Both the position numbers and the translations under genes were made by a program. Shown piece by piece: positions 26,971-36,699 of a stretch of 64,000 nucleotides of DNA. This DNA is from Actinomycetospora sp. NBRC 106378 (lineage in GTDB: Bacteria; Actinomycetota; Actinomycetes; Mycobacteriales; Pseudonocardiaceae): positions 310,001-374,000 of the forward strand of contig NZ_BSTT01000003.1 of the NCBI RefSeq assembly GCF_030269685.1. The letters run 5' to 3'. The notes below the pieces were generated by a model that saw only the letters and a list, made by a program, of their open reading frames with translations, ran no database searches and had not been told where the DNA came from. The stretch's first letter is position 1; the number at the start of each line of letters is the position of its first letter.

Positions 26971-27936
26971 CTACACCCCGCCGTCGAGCACGCCGACGCG
27001 GGTCCGCAGCACCCGCCGCCCGTGCAGCACGTAGGCGACGAACAGCAGCCACGCCAGGACCCCGATGCCGATGCGGGCCCAGGTCGGGAGCCCGGAGGGG
27101 GTCACGAACGCCTCGATGACCCCCGACACCAGCAGCACCCCGACCAGCCCGAGCGCGATCCCCACCGTGGTGCGGGCCTGCCGGGCGAGCGACGCGGCGC
27201 GGGTGAGCGGGCCCGGGTCGATCCACGACCACCCGAGCTTCAGCCCCGCCCCGGCCGCGACGAACACGGCGGTCAGCTCGAGCAGGCCGTGCGGGGTGAT
27301 GAGCCCGAGGAACAGGTCGAGCCGGCCGTTGGCGGCGAGGATGCCGCCGGAGATGCCGACGTTCACGACGTTCTGGAACAGCACCCACAGCACCGGCAGC
27401 ACCAGCACCCCGGTGACGAGGCACGTGGCGGCGACGAGCGCGTTGTTGGTCCACACGCGGGCGGCGAACGAGGTGGCGGGGTCGGACGAGTAGTAGGCGG
27501 CGAACTCCTCGTCGACCAGACGACGGGTCTCCTCCGGCGAGGCGATCGCGCCCGCGACGTCGGGGTTCCCCGCCACCCAGGCACCGACCACCACCATGAC
27601 GACCAGCGAGAGCAGCGCCGTCGGCACCCACCACCGCGCGGACGCGGCGAGGGCGGCCGGGAACTCCTCGGTGACGAACCGCCGCACCGTCGCCCAGCTC
27701 CACGGCCTCGTGCCCAGCACCGCCGACCGGGCACGGGCGACCAGCGAGGAGAGCCGCGAGACCAGGGCCGGGTCGGGGGAGGAGGACCGCACCACCGACA
27801 GGTGCGTGGCCGTGCGGCGGTACAGGTCCAGGGCCTCGTCGGCCTCGTCCGCGCTCCACCGCCGCCGACCCCGGAGCAGCCGCTCGAGGCGGTCCCACTC
27901 CGCGCGGTGGGCGTCGGTGTAGGCGTCGACGTCCAC
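26971..27936 (-). CDS. Stage II sporulation protein M-like (SpoIIM) membrane protein (Rv3694c-like)
   Basis: 321 residues from GTG 27936, chosen for AGGAGGGG 8 nt upstream. Helical N-terminus (TDAHRAEWDRLERLLRGRRR), then five hydrophobic helices and the family motif GGILAANGRLDLFLGLITPHG. SpoIIM family members here are not tied to sporulation. Convergent with DUF58 and divergent from the RDD gene, exactly as Rv3694c. Confidence 0.85.
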   Translation of the reverse strand: MDVDAYTDAHRAEWDRLERLLRGRRRWSADEADEALDLYRRTATHLSVVRSSSPDPALVSRLSSLVARARSAVLGTRPWSWATVRRFVTEEFPAALAASARWWVPTALLSLVVMVVVGAWVAGNPDVAGAIASPEETRRLVDEEFAAYYSSDPATSFAARVWTNNALVAATCLVTGVLVLPVLWVLFQNVVNVGISGGILAANGRLDLFLGLITPHGLLELTAVFVAAGAGLKLGWSWIDPGPLTRAASLARQARTTVGIALGLVGVLLVSGVIEAFVTPSGLPTWARIGIGVLAWLLFVAYVLHGRRVLRTRVGVLDGGV

Positions 27937-27971
27937 TCGCGGTACCCCTCCTGGTGGCAGCATGTCCGATC

Positions 27972-28718
27972 ATGGCCCCACCGGACCCCGGCGTCGTGAT
28001 CGGCGAGGCGGTCGAACTCGATCTCGCCCCCGCCAAGCTACCGAGCCGCGCGCTCGCGTTCGCCCTGGACCTGGTGATCGTCGGGGCGCTGCTCCTCGCG
28101 GTGACGATCGGCGTGGTGGTGTCCGGGATCGAGGTCGACGAGGCGCTCGCGGTCACCCTCGGCGTCGTCCTCGCCGTACTCGCCTTCATCGTGTGGCCGA
28201 CGGCCTGGGAGACGCTCACCCGCGGCCGGACGCCCGGGAAGGCGGCGTTCGGGCTGCGGGCGGTCTCCGACGACGGCGGGCCGATCCGCTTCCGTCAGGC
28301 CCTCGTCCGGGCCCTGGCCGGACTGTTCGTCGACTTCGGCCTGGCCGGCGGGGTCGTGGCGATCGTGGTGGCGGCGTGCACGCGGCGCGGCCAGCGGGTC
28401 GGCGACCTCCTCGCCGGGACCATCGTGCTGCGCGACCGGGCCCCGCGCTCCACGCGCCACCCGACCCTGCCCGAGCCCGACCCCGCGCTCGCCGGCTGGG
28501 CGTCGACGCTGCAGCTCTCGGCCCTGCCCGACGACCTCGCGCTCGCCGCCCGGCAGTTCCTCGCCCGAGCCGGCGACCTCGCGCCCGACGTCCGCCGCAC
28601 GCTCGGCGAGCGCCTCGCGACCGACGTCGCGGCCCGGGTCGCGCCCGACCCGCCGTCGGGGATCACCGCGGAGACCTACCTGACGGCGGTCCTGGCCGAG
28701 CGGCGTCGCCGGGCCTAG
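27972..28718 (+). CDS. RDD-family membrane protein (Rv3695-like)
   Basis: 248 residues. RDD domain with SRALAFALDLVIVGALLL, the RTPGKAAFGLR signature, and RRGQRVGDLLAGTIVLRD, plus a soluble helical C-terminus (about 165-248). CAGCAT lies 8 nt before the ATG, so it is possibly leaderless. Closes the MoxR block. Some RDD proteins are reported ion transporters; no evidence here. Confidence 0.85.
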   Translation: MAPPDPGVVIGEAVELDLAPAKLPSRALAFALDLVIVGALLLAVTIGVVVSGIEVDEALAVTLGVVLAVLAFIVWPTAWETLTRGRTPGKAAFGLRAVSDDGGPIRFRQALVRALAGLFVDFGLAGGVVAIVVAACTRRGQRVGDLLAGTIVLRDRAPRSTRHPTLPEPDPALAGWASTLQLSALPDDLALAARQFLARAGDLAPDVRRTLGERLATDVAARVAPDPPSGITAETYLTAVLAERRRRA

Positions 28719-28731
28719 GGATTCTGGGGAC

Positions 28732-30936
28732 TCAGTTCCGCAGCCGCACGCTCGACGTCACCACCAGCACCGACGACAACGCCATCGCGAGGCCCGCGAT
28801 CAGCGGGCTCAGCAGGCCCAGCGCGGCCAGGGGGATGGCGGCGACGTTGTAACCGAAGGCCCACACGAGGTTGCGACGGATCGTGGTGGCGGTGCGGCGG
28901 GCCAGGTCCAGGGCGTCCGGGACGGCGCCCAGGTCGTCGCGCACGAGGATCACGTCGGCCGCGTCGAGGGCCACGTCCGTGCCCGCTCCGACCGCCAACC
29001 CCAGGTCCGCGGCCGCCAGAGCCGGCCCGTCGTTGATCCCGTCGCCGACCATCGCGACCCGCCGCCCCCCGGACTGCAGCGACGTCAACGCCTCGACCTT
29101 GCCGGCGGGCAGCACGTCGGCGATCACCTCGTCGACGCCCACGGCCGCGCCCACCGCCGACGCCGCCTCGGCGCGGTCGCCCGAGAGCAGCACCGTCCGC
29201 AGTCCGGCGGCCCGCAGGCGGGCGATCGCCGGCGCGGCCGATGGCTTCACCTCGTCGGCCAGTTCGAGCACGGCGGCCTCGACCCCGTCGAGGGTCACGA
29301 CGACGAGCGTCGAGTCCGGCTCCGGCGCGGGGGCCCAGGAGGGCAGCGGCCCGAGCGGTTTGCCCAGCCGGACGTCGACCCCGTCCACGACGCCCCGGGC
29401 GCCCAGACCGGGCAGCGCCTCGAAGCCCTCGACCGCCGGGAACGAGGGCACCTCCGCCCGGGCGCACGCCACGACCGCCCGTGCCACGGCGTGCTCCGAC
29501 GCGTCCTCGACCGCGCCCGCCGAGGCCAGCACCCGCCGTCGGGAATCCTCCTCGGCGAGGTGGACGGAGCGCACGGTCATCGCCCCCGTCGTCACCGTGC
29601 CGGTCTTGTCGAACACGACCGTGTCGACGACACGGGAGGTCTCCAGCGCCTGGTGGCTCTTGAGGAAGATGCCCTCGCGCGCGCCGCGGCCGGACGCGAC
29701 CAGCATCGCGGTCGGGGTCGCGAGGCCCAGGGCGCAGGGGCAGGCGATGACGAGCACCGCGAGCGCGGCGGAGAAGACGTCACCCGCGGTACCGCCGACC
29801 ACCCACCAGCCCAGCGCGGTCAGCACCGCCAGCCCGATCACGATCGGCACGAACACCGACGAGATGCGGTCGACGAGCCGCTGCACCGACGCCTTCGACG
29901 CCTGCGCGGACTCGACGAGCCGGATCATCCCGGCGAGCTGGGTGGCGCCGCCGACCGCCGTGGCGGTGACGACGAGCCGCCCGGAGACCGCCACGGTGCC
30001 GCCGGTCACGGCGTCGCCCGCGGCGACCTCCACCGGCACGGTCTCGCCGGTGAGCATCGACCGGTCCACCGCCGAGGCGCCGCTCTCCACCGTGCCGTCG
30101 GTCGCGACCTTCTCCCCGGGCCGGACGACGAAGCGGGTCCCGACGGCGAGCGCGGAGGCCGGGATGCGCGCCTCGGTCCCGTCGGGCAGCAGCACCGCGA
30201 CGTCCCGCGCGGCGAGGGCGGCCAGCGACGCCAACGCGTCGCCCGCCGACCGCTTGGCCCGCGCCTCGACGTAGCGCCCTGCGAGCACGAACGTCGTCAC
30301 CGCGGCGGCGACCTCGAGGTAGAGCGGACCGACCGGGTCGAGGAAGACGCTGAGCGCACCGGCGCCGGGGTCGGGCAGGTGCCCGGTGAGGATCGAGCCC
30401 AACGACCACACGGTCGCGCTGATGATGCCCAGCGAGATCAGCGTGTCCATCGACGAGGCGCCGTGCCGGGCGTTGACGAACGCCGCGCGGTGCAGCGGCC
30501 AGGCCGACCACCCGACGACGGGCGCCGCCAGCGCCACCACGACCCACTCCCACCCCGGGAACCGCGCCTGCGGCAGCACCGAGAGGACCAGCGGCAGATC
30601 GACCAGCGGGATGAACAGCACGGCCGCGACCACGAGCCGGCGCCACAGGTCGGCCACGCGGTCGTCGCGCGCGGCGGTGACGTCACCGAGCTCGTCGTCG
30701 GGAACCGAGAGCGGCGTCGCGCCGTACCCCAGCTTCGCGACGACGTCGACGACCGTGGAGCGCCCGACGTCGGGCCGCAGCGTGACCGTCGCGCGCTCGG
30801 TCGCGTAGTTCACCTGCGCGATCACGCCGTCGACCTTGTTGAGCCGACGTTCGATCCGCGACGCGCACGCGGCGCACGTCATGCCCGTGAGGAGGAAGTC
30901 CTCGCTCTGGTCCTCCCGGGGTGCAGCGACGGTCAT
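28732..30936 (-). CDS. copA: Copper-translocating P1B-type ATPase
   Basis: 734 residues from ATG 30936. One N-terminal HMA domain with MTCAAC (19-24), CPC at 399-401 in [11 protein letters not shown], phosphorylation Asp443 in FDKTGT, and [23 protein letters not shown] plus a single MxCxxC domain marks Cu(I) export. Divergent from a small membrane protein and a CopD/CtaG fusion gene, so this is a copper module. No CsoR/CopY-type regulator is adjacent. Confidence 0.92.
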   Translation of the reverse strand: MTVAAPREDQSEDFLLTGMTCAACASRIERRLNKVDGVIAQVNYATERATVTLRPDVGRSTVVDVVAKLGYGATPLSVPDDELGDVTAARDDRVADLWRRLVVAAVLFIPLVDLPLVLSVLPQARFPGWEWVVVALAAPVVGWSAWPLHRAAFVNARHGASSMDTLISLGIISATVWSLGSILTGHLPDPGAGALSVFLDPVGPLYLEVAAAVTTFVLAGRYVEARAKRSAGDALASLAALAARDVAVLLPDGTEARIPASALAVGTRFVVRPGEKVATDGTVESGASAVDRSMLTGETVPVEVAAGDAVTGGTVAVSGRLVVTATAVGGATQLAGMIRLVESAQASKASVQRLVDRISSVFVPIVIGLAVLTALGWWVVGGTAGDVFSAALAVLVIACPCALGLATPTAMLVASGRGAREGIFLKSHQALETSRVVDTVVFDKTGTVTTGAMTVRSVHLAEEDSRRRVLASAGAVEDASEHAVARAVVACARAEVPSFPAVEGFEALPGLGARGVVDGVDVRLGKPLGPLPSWAPAPEPDSTLVVVTLDGVEAAVLELADEVKPSAAPAIARLRAAGLRTVLLSGDRAEAASAVGAAVGVDEVIADVLPAGKVEALTSLQSGGRRVAMVGDGINDGPALAAADLGLAVGAGTDVALDAADVILVRDDLGAVPDALDLARRTATTIRRNLVWAFGYNVAAIPLAALGLLSPLIAGLAMALSSVLVVTSSVRLRN

Positions 30937-30995
30937 GCCCCCGATGATGCGCCCCCCGCGCGAGCGCGTGCACACCTGGTGTCACCATCGTCGAC

Positions 30996-31427
30996 GTGAC
31001 CAGCACCGACGAGAGCACGCCGGACGCTGCCACCGACACCGGCGCCGGTGCCACGGGCGCGGCCACGTTCGCGCTGGTCGTGGCGGGGATGGCGCTGGTC
31101 AGCGCCTGGACCGGCTGGGGCGGGATGGCCCTGGGCCTCGTCGCGCTGGTGGCCGCCGTCGTCGCGCTCATGCGAGTGCGGTCCGGTCGGGCGTCAGGTC
31201 GCGGTAAGCCGCTGGCAGCGCTGGGTGTGGCCCTGATCGCCGTGGTGATCGGCACGGCGATCGAGTGGCCGACCATCGAGTCCGCCGTGACCTACCTGCA
31301 CGCCTCGCAGGCCCGCACGCTCGACGAGTGCATGCGCCAGGCGATCAACGAGAAGGAACAGCACGTCTGCAAGTCCCAGCACCTCGACGAGTACCGGGCC
31401 CGGTTCCCCGGCCGCCTCGACCCGTGA
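30996..31427 (+). CDS. Small membrane protein of the copper module, unknown family
   Basis: 143 residues from GTG 30996. Two or three hydrophobic helices (about 22-60 and 72-90) then a charged tail with two Cys (LDECMRQAINEKEQHVCKSQ). Not recognised. It overlaps the CopD/CtaG gene by 4 nt and lies 59 bp from the divergent copA start, so a role in copper or oxidase assembly is plausible but inferred only from context. CACCAT lies 7 nt before the start. Confidence 0.6.
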   Translation: MTSTDESTPDAATDTGAGATGAATFALVVAGMALVSAWTGWGGMALGLVALVAAVVALMRVRSGRASGRGKPLAALGVALIAVVIGTAIEWPTIESAVTYLHASQARTLDECMRQAINEKEQHVCKSQHLDEYRARFPGRLDP

Positions 31428-33265
31428 GGCGCGTCGCGCCCGCGGGCGCCGCGGGGCTGGTGACGGTCCTCGTCGCCGCCCTGCTGCTCGGCCGCTCCGC
31501 CTACCCGGTCCTCGGTCTCGCCGACCCCGGCGAGCTCGTCCAGCTCGGGCTGCCGCTGCTCCGGGTCCTGACGGCGGGTGCGGCGGCGGTCGCACTCGGC
31601 GCGCTGGTGCACGGGCTGGTGGTGGCGCCGGGTGTCGCCGGGCTCTCGCCCACGGCGCGGGGTGTCGCCTCGGGTGCAGCGTGGGCCTGGGCGGCCCTGG
31701 CGGTGGGCACGGCGGTGTTCACCGTCGCGGATCTCTCCGGTGGCTTCGTCGCCCCAGGGCCGGATCTCGTCGTCGGGATGGTGGTGCGCGCGGCGCCGGT
31801 GGGATGGCTGGCGTGCGCGGTCGGCGCGGCGGTCGTCGCGGTGTGGGTGCGCGAGGCGCGGACGTGGTCCTCGACGCTGGGCGCCGGGATGCTCGCGTGC
31901 CTGACGCTGCTCGGCCCGGTGATGACCGGGCACGCGATCGACGGGGTCGGCAAGGACCTCGGGACGCCCGCGGTCGCGTTGCACGTGATCGCCGCGACGG
32001 TGTGGCTGGGGACCCTCGGGGCCCTGGTGGTGGCGCCGGTCGCGCCCGCGCGCAGCGGTGCCGTGGCGACGGTGTGTGCTGTGGTGACCGTGGGGAGCGG
32101 TGTGCTCGCATCGGCCGTGCTCGTGCCGTCGGTGGGCGAACTCGCGACCGCGTACGGCGTGCTCGTGCTGCTTGCCGCCGCGGTGACGGTCGTGGTGCTG
32201 GGCGTGCTGGTGCGCCGCCGGGTCAGCGGTGCGCGGACCCTGGCGGTCACGGAACTCGCGCTGCTCGCCGTCGTGACCGGGCTGTCGGTGGCGATGACCC
32301 GCGCGGTCCCGCCGGTGCAGGCGCCGTTCCACACGACCCCGACGGAGGCGATGCTGGGCTTCGGCATCCCCGACCCGCCGACCCTCGGACGGCTGCTCGG
32401 CGCCTGGCGGCTCGACGTCTGGTTCGCGGTGCTCGCGGTGGTGCTGGTCGTGGTCTACGCCCGGTGGCTGCGACGGGTGGACGGCTGGCCGCGCGGGCGG
32501 GCCGCGTCCTGGTTCGCGGGGTGCGCGCTGCTGGTGGTGGCCACCTCGTCGGGGGTCGGGCGCTACGCCGACGCCCTGTTCAGCGTGCACGTGGCCGAGC
32601 ACATGCTGGTCAGCATCGTGGTCCCGGTGCTGCTCGTGCTGGGCGGGCCGGTCTCGCTCGCCCGTCGGGCGCTGCCCGAGGAGGGCGACGCCCGTGACCG
32701 CCTCGAGGCCGTGCTCGACGCCCCGCTGCTGCGGTTCCTGACCCACCCCGCCGTCGCCGCCGTCGTCCTGGTCGGCTCGCCGTTCGCGTTCTACCTGACC
32801 CCGCTGTTCTCGCTGCTCCAGCCGCTGGGCTGGCTGATGCCGGCGATCTCCGCGTGGTTCCTGACGGCGGGCTACCTGTTCTTCTGGGTCGTCGTCGGCG
32901 TCGACCCGACGCCCGGGCAGAAGCTGCCGCACGTGGCGCGGCTGGCCGTGCTGATCGCCTCGATGCCCTTCCACGCCCTCTTCGGGGTGATCCTGCTGGC
33001 CGCCGCCACCCCGGTGGCGCAGACCCCGTCGACCCTGGCCGCCGACGGCGGTGGCGGGCAGGTGTTCGTCACCGACTTCTACTCCCGCCTGCGCCTGCCG
33101 TGGGCGCCGGACCTGCTCGCCGACCAGCACCTGGCCGCCCTGCTCTCGTGGGGGATGGGCGACCTGCCGCTCGTCGGCGTGCTGGTGGTCCTGCTCGTGC
33201 AGTGGCACCGGGCCGGGCTCGCCGAGGACCGGGCCGCCCGGGACCTGCTGGCCGCCCGTCGCTGA
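31424..33265 (+). CDS. CopD-CtaG fusion copper/cytochrome-oxidase assembly protein
   Basis: 613 residues from GTG 31424. N-terminal half (about 1-300) is a CopD-like membrane domain with PVMTGHAIDGVGKDLGTPAV. C-terminal half is CtaG_Cox-like (LFSVHVAEHMLVSIVVPVLL, HPAVAAVVLVGSPFAFYLTP). Conserved His in HVAEH and MPFHALFG are candidate copper ligands. Similar in layout to Rv0102. Together with copA it suggests periplasmic copper handling for the aa3 oxidase. Confidence 0.85.
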   Translation: MRRVAPAGAAGLVTVLVAALLLGRSAYPVLGLADPGELVQLGLPLLRVLTAGAAAVALGALVHGLVVAPGVAGLSPTARGVASGAAWAWAALAVGTAVFTVADLSGGFVAPGPDLVVGMVVRAAPVGWLACAVGAAVVAVWVREARTWSSTLGAGMLACLTLLGPVMTGHAIDGVGKDLGTPAVALHVIAATVWLGTLGALVVAPVAPARSGAVATVCAVVTVGSGVLASAVLVPSVGELATAYGVLVLLAAAVTVVVLGVLVRRRVSGARTLAVTELALLAVVTGLSVAMTRAVPPVQAPFHTTPTEAMLGFGIPDPPTLGRLLGAWRLDVWFAVLAVVLVVVYARWLRRVDGWPRGRAASWFAGCALLVVATSSGVGRYADALFSVHVAEHMLVSIVVPVLLVLGGPVSLARRALPEEGDARDRLEAVLDAPLLRFLTHPAVAAVVLVGSPFAFYLTPLFSLLQPLGWLMPAISAWFLTAGYLFFWVVVGVDPTPGQKLPHVARLAVLIASMPFHALFGVILLAAATPVAQTPSTLAADGGGGQVFVTDFYSRLRLPWAPDLLADQHLAALLSWGMGDLPLVGVLVVLLVQWHRAGLAEDRAARDLLAARR

Positions 33266-33281
33266 CGCGTTGCCCCCTTGT

Positions 33282-33334
33282 CGAACGAACGGCACTTTCG
33301 CGCACCTAGATGCTGCGAACGGGCCACTCGTTCG
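33282..33334. repeat. Hairpin repeat related to 5198-5250
   Basis: CGAACGAACGGCACTTTCGC (33282-33301) and GCGAACGGGCCACTCGTTCG (33315-33334) pair imperfectly. The left arm matches the reverse complement of the right arm at 5231-5250 except for one base. It follows the CopD/CtaG stop and probably terminates that operon. Confidence 0.6.
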
Positions 33335-33401
33335 GATGCCGATCCCATTGAGTGAGACGGTGTCTCGCCTGCTGGGCGATCGTGAGGCATGCTGACGAAC
33401 C

Positions 33402-34592
33402 GTGAGCACGGAGACGAGCGCCCCGGCCCGCCCACGACGCCGCTGGGCGATCCTCGTGGTCGGCGTGCTCGCCCAGACCGCGGCGTCGTCGTTCGTGTAC
33501 GGCATCCCGTTCCTCGTGCCGACCCTTCGTGACGAGCGCGGCCTGTCGCTCGCCGAGGTCGGCATCGTCGTCGCGGCCCCGACGACGGGGCTCCTGCTCG
33601 CCCTGGTCGCGTGGGGTTACGTGGTCGACCGGGTGGGGGAGCGGATCCCGATGGCATCCGGGCTCACCGTGGCCGGGCTGGTCGTCGGCGGCGTGGCGCT
33701 CGAGACCCCGTCGTCGCTGGTCACGATCGCGCTGCTGCTGGGGGTCGGTGGGTTGGGCGCCGCCTCGGTGAACGCGGCCAGCGGCCGGCTGATCATGGGC
33801 TGGTTCTCCGCCGACGAACGCGGGATCGCCATGGGGATCCGGCAGACCGCGCAACCGCTCGGCGTCGCGCTGGCCGCCCTGGTCCTGCCCGTGCTCGCCA
33901 CGACGCAGGGCCCGTTCGTCGCCCTCGGGTGGACGGGACTGGCCTGCCTGGTCGCGGCAGGCCTCGTCGTCGGGATCGCCCAGGACGCGCCGCGCCGGGC
34001 GCCGGAGCCGCACGAGCCGACCGGGAACCCGTACCGGACCCCGACGTTGTACCGCCTGCACGCGGCGTCGGCCCTGCTCGTCCTGCCGCAGTTCGCGATC
34101 TCCGCCTTCGCGCTGGAGTACCTGGTCCGCGAGCAGGGCTGGTCGCCCGGCGTGGCGGGCGTGTTCGTCGCGGTGTCGCAGATCGCCGGGGCGGCCGGGC
34201 GGATCGCGACGGGCTGGTGGTCGGACCGCGTCGGCTCGCGCCTGCGGCCGATGCGCCAGCTCGCGGTGGGGTCGGCCCTGGTGATGCTCGGCTTCGCGGC
34301 GGGGTCGGTGTGGGTGCCGGTGATCGCGGTCGCGGGGATCGCCGTCGGCGCGATCGTCACCGTCGCCGACAACGGGCTCGCCTTCGTCTCGACCGCCGAG
34401 ATGGCCGGCCAGGCCTGGTCGGGCCGCGCGCTCGGGGTGCAGAACACGACCCAGAACATCGTCGCCTCGCTGGCCCCGCCGGTGCTCGGCGCGATCATCG
34501 GCGCGACGAGCTACGGGGTCGGGTTCACCGCCGCCGCGCTCGCACCGTTGGCCGCGATCGCCGTGACACCGGTGCGGGCCGAGCACCGCTGA
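33402..34592 (+). CDS. MFS transporter
   Basis: 396 residues with about 12 hydrophobic helices. The MFS loop motif is seen as GYVVDRVGERIPMASG between helices 2 and 3, and repeated as GWWSDRVGSRLRPMRQ in the second half. Closest in look to CynX/NNP-like or uncharacterised drug/anion MFS; substrate unknown. CATGCT lies 8 nt before the GTG, so it may be leaderless. Convergent with ilvA (6 bp gap). Confidence 0.85.
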   Translation: MSTETSAPARPRRRWAILVVGVLAQTAASSFVYGIPFLVPTLRDERGLSLAEVGIVVAAPTTGLLLALVAWGYVVDRVGERIPMASGLTVAGLVVGGVALETPSSLVTIALLLGVGGLGAASVNAASGRLIMGWFSADERGIAMGIRQTAQPLGVALAALVLPVLATTQGPFVALGWTGLACLVAAGLVVGIAQDAPRRAPEPHEPTGNPYRTPTLYRLHAASALLVLPQFAISAFALEYLVREQGWSPGVAGVFVAVSQIAGAAGRIATGWWSDRVGSRLRPMRQLAVGSALVMLGFAAGSVWVPVIAVAGIAVGAIVTVADNGLAFVSTAEMAGQAWSGRALGVQNTTQNIVASLAPPVLGAIIGATSYGVGFTAAALAPLAAIAVTPVRAEHR

Positions 34593-34598
34593 GACCGG

Positions 34599-35867
34599 TC
34601 AGACCAGGAAACGGAACGCCGGGGACCCCGGCTCGAGGACCTCGATCTGCAGCGGCGACCGGGCCATCCGCTCCAGCAGCGGCTCGTAGTCCTCCCGCCG
34701 ACCGATCTCGACGCCGACGAGGGCGGGGCCCGACTCCCGGTTGTCGCGCTTGACGTACTCGAAGCGCGTGACGTCGTCGTCGGGACCGAGCACCTCGTCG
34801 AGGAAGCGCCGCAACGCGCCGGGCTCCTGGGGGAACTCGACGAGGAAGTAGTGCTTGAGCCCCTGGAAACGCAGCGAACGCTCGATGACCTCGGCGTAGC
34901 GCGAGACGTCGTTGTTCCCCCCGGAGAGGATGACGACGACGGTCTCGCCCGGTGAGAGGTCAAGCTCCGGACCGTCCGAGCGCACCGCCGCGCCGGCCAG
35001 CGCGCCCGCGGGCTCCGCGATGATCCCCTCGGTCTGGTAGAGCGCGAGCATCTCGGTGCACACGAGGCCCTCGTCGACGGCGAGCAGCTGCGCGCCCGAG
35101 CGCCGGATCAGCGGGAACGTCACGGCGCCCGCCTTGCGGACCGCGGCGCCGTCGACGAACCGGTCGAACCCGTCCTCGTCGAGCACCACCGGCGAGCCGG
35201 CGTGCAGGGCCGCCGCGACGTTGCGCGCCCCGGCGGGCTCCACGCCGATCACCCTGGTCCGCGGGTAGGTCGCCGCGAGCCAGGTCGCGGTGCCGGCGAG
35301 CAGACCGCCGCCGCCGACCGGCACGACGACGACGTCGGGCGCGTGCCCGAGCTGCTCCACCACCTCGGCGATCACCGTCGCCTGCCCGGCCACGGTGCGG
35401 GAGTCGTCGAACGCGGGGACCAGCGTCGCGCCGGTCTCCTCCGCGTAGGCGGTGGCGGACGCGCTCGCCTCGTCGTAGGTGTCGCCCTGCACCACGAGGT
35501 CGACCATGTCCCCGCCGAGCGCGGCGATCCGCTCGCGCTTCTGGCGCGGCGTCGTCGACGGGATCACGACCCGTCCCCGCACCCCGTGCGTCCGGCACGC
35601 GAAGGCGAAGCCCTGGGCGTGGTTGCCGGCGGACGCGCAGACCACCCCGGCCGCGCGGGCCTCGTCGTCGAGCTGGGAGATGAGGTTGTAGGCGCCGCGC
35701 AGCTTGTACGAGCGCCCGACCTGCAGATCCTCACGCTTGAACCAGACGTTCGTGCCGGAGTCGGCCGACAACCGCGGGTTGTACTGCAGCGGCGTCAGCT
35801 CCGCGATGCCGGTGAGACGCTCCGCGGCCTCGAGCACCTGCTTCTCGAACGCGGTCCCGCCCGTCAT
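34599..35867 (-). CDS. ilvA: Threonine ammonia-lyase (threonine deaminase)
   Basis: 422 residues from ATG 35867. Converts threonine to 2-oxobutanoate for isoleucine synthesis, with PLP. Lys in REDLQVGRSYKLRGAYN is the Schiff-base residue. SAGNHAQGFAFAC and VPVGGGGLLAG (phosphate cup) are present. C-terminal single ACT-like regulatory domain (HYFLVEFPQEPGALRRFLDE). This short-ACT form matches biosynthetic actinobacterial IlvA. Monocistronic. Confidence 0.9.
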   Translation of the reverse strand: MTGGTAFEKQVLEAAERLTGIAELTPLQYNPRLSADSGTNVWFKREDLQVGRSYKLRGAYNLISQLDDEARAAGVVCASAGNHAQGFAFACRTHGVRGRVVIPSTTPRQKRERIAALGGDMVDLVVQGDTYDEASASATAYAEETGATLVPAFDDSRTVAGQATVIAEVVEQLGHAPDVVVVPVGGGGLLAGTATWLAATYPRTRVIGVEPAGARNVAAALHAGSPVVLDEDGFDRFVDGAAVRKAGAVTFPLIRRSGAQLLAVDEGLVCTEMLALYQTEGIIAEPAGALAGAAVRSDGPELDLSPGETVVVILSGGNNDVSRYAEVIERSLRFQGLKHYFLVEFPQEPGALRRFLDEVLGPDDDVTRFEYVKRDNRESGPALVGVEIGRREDYEPLLERMARSPLQIEVLEPGSPAFRFLV

Positions 35868-36013
35868 CGCCCTGCTCCTCCGTGCTGCTGATCCGAACGG
35901 CTCATCGTAGGTCCGCCCTTCCCGACGACGGGCCACGGGGCACGCCGGGTCGGACGAGGCTGTCGGTGGGCCCTGGTATCCCTTCGACCATCAGTTCGAA
36001 CGAGGGGATTCCG

Positions 36014-36406
36014 ATGAAGGTGCTAGTGGCCACGGGCCGCACCCAGGGCACGCGCGGGAACGACTACCACCACGCCGTCGAGGGCGAGTTGGTGCGGATC
36101 GACCCGCCCTGCCGCAAGGACCGCGACGATCCCGACGGCCGGTGCGGGTGCGGCCGGGGGTTCGCCGGGATGAACTCGCAGCGGGCCACGACGACCGCGC
36201 GGGTGGCGGAGGTGCCGCTGACGCGGGAGGAGTACGCCGAGGCGCTCCGGTCCTCCCTGGAGCGCGACGGGGTGGACCAGTGCTCGTGCCGCGCGCTCGA
36301 CGAGGCCGACGGGTTGGCCGAGCTCGCGGCGACCTGGCCGGTGGGCACGGTCGTCGAGCGCCGGCTCGACGCGCTGACCCGGCGCACGCAGGAGGTGCCG
36401 TCGTGA
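36014..36406 (+). CDS. Conserved hypothetical Cys-containing protein
   Basis: 130 residues from ATG 36014. MKVLVATGRTQGTRGNDYHH opens the chain; five Cys (PPCRKD, RCGCGRG, CSCRA) in pairs suggest a metal-binding or redox site, unproven. No transmembrane segment. The frame upstream of 36014 is rejected. It overlaps the RHH-like gene start by 4 nt (GTGA), so the two are co-translated. Family not recognised with confidence. Confidence 0.65.
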   Translation: MKVLVATGRTQGTRGNDYHHAVEGELVRIDPPCRKDRDDPDGRCGCGRGFAGMNSQRATTTARVAEVPLTREEYAEALRSSLERDGVDQCSCRALDEADGLAELAATWPVGTVVERRLDALTRRTQEVPS

Positions 36407-36663
36407 GCCGGTCCGGAGGTACCGTCGCGTCCATGGCGGCCAAGCGGCGGGTCAGCTTCTCGATCGACGAGTTCTCCCTCGAGCTGCTCCAGGCGGCCGC
36501 CGACCGGGCCGGGAAGCCGCTGTCCGTGTGGCTGGCCAGAGCCGCGATGAGCGAAGCGGTGCGCCAGGGCGCCCCTCCCGAGAAGCCCTGGGACGAGGAC
36601 GCAGCCGCGGCCGACGACGCCGACCTGGCTGCCTCCGAGGCGATGCTCCGCCCGTCGGGGTGA
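36403..36663 (+). CDS. RHH-like antitoxin candidate
   Basis: 86 residues from GTG 36403, or 76 from ATG 36433. KRRVSFSIDEFSLELLQAAA followed by a helix (KPLSVWLARAAMSEAV) looks like a ribbon-helix-helix or similar antitoxin DNA-binding part, and the C-terminus is acidic and Ala-rich (DEDAAAADDADLAASE), as expected for the toxin-binding tail. The MazF-like gene starts 37 bp later. Evidence is pattern plus pairing. Confidence 0.6.
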   Translation: MSRSGGTVASMAAKRRVSFSIDEFSLELLQAAADRAGKPLSVWLARAAMSEAVRQGAPPEKPWDEDAAAADDADLAASEAMLRPSG

Positions 36664-36699
36664 GCCGTACACCTACGCACGCCCGCGAACCGCCGGACG

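Noticed and set aside
35868-36013. Riboswitch or T-box in the ilvA upstream region
   Set aside because: No T-box or other known riboswitch core could be recognised; only one copy of the 14-mer is there.
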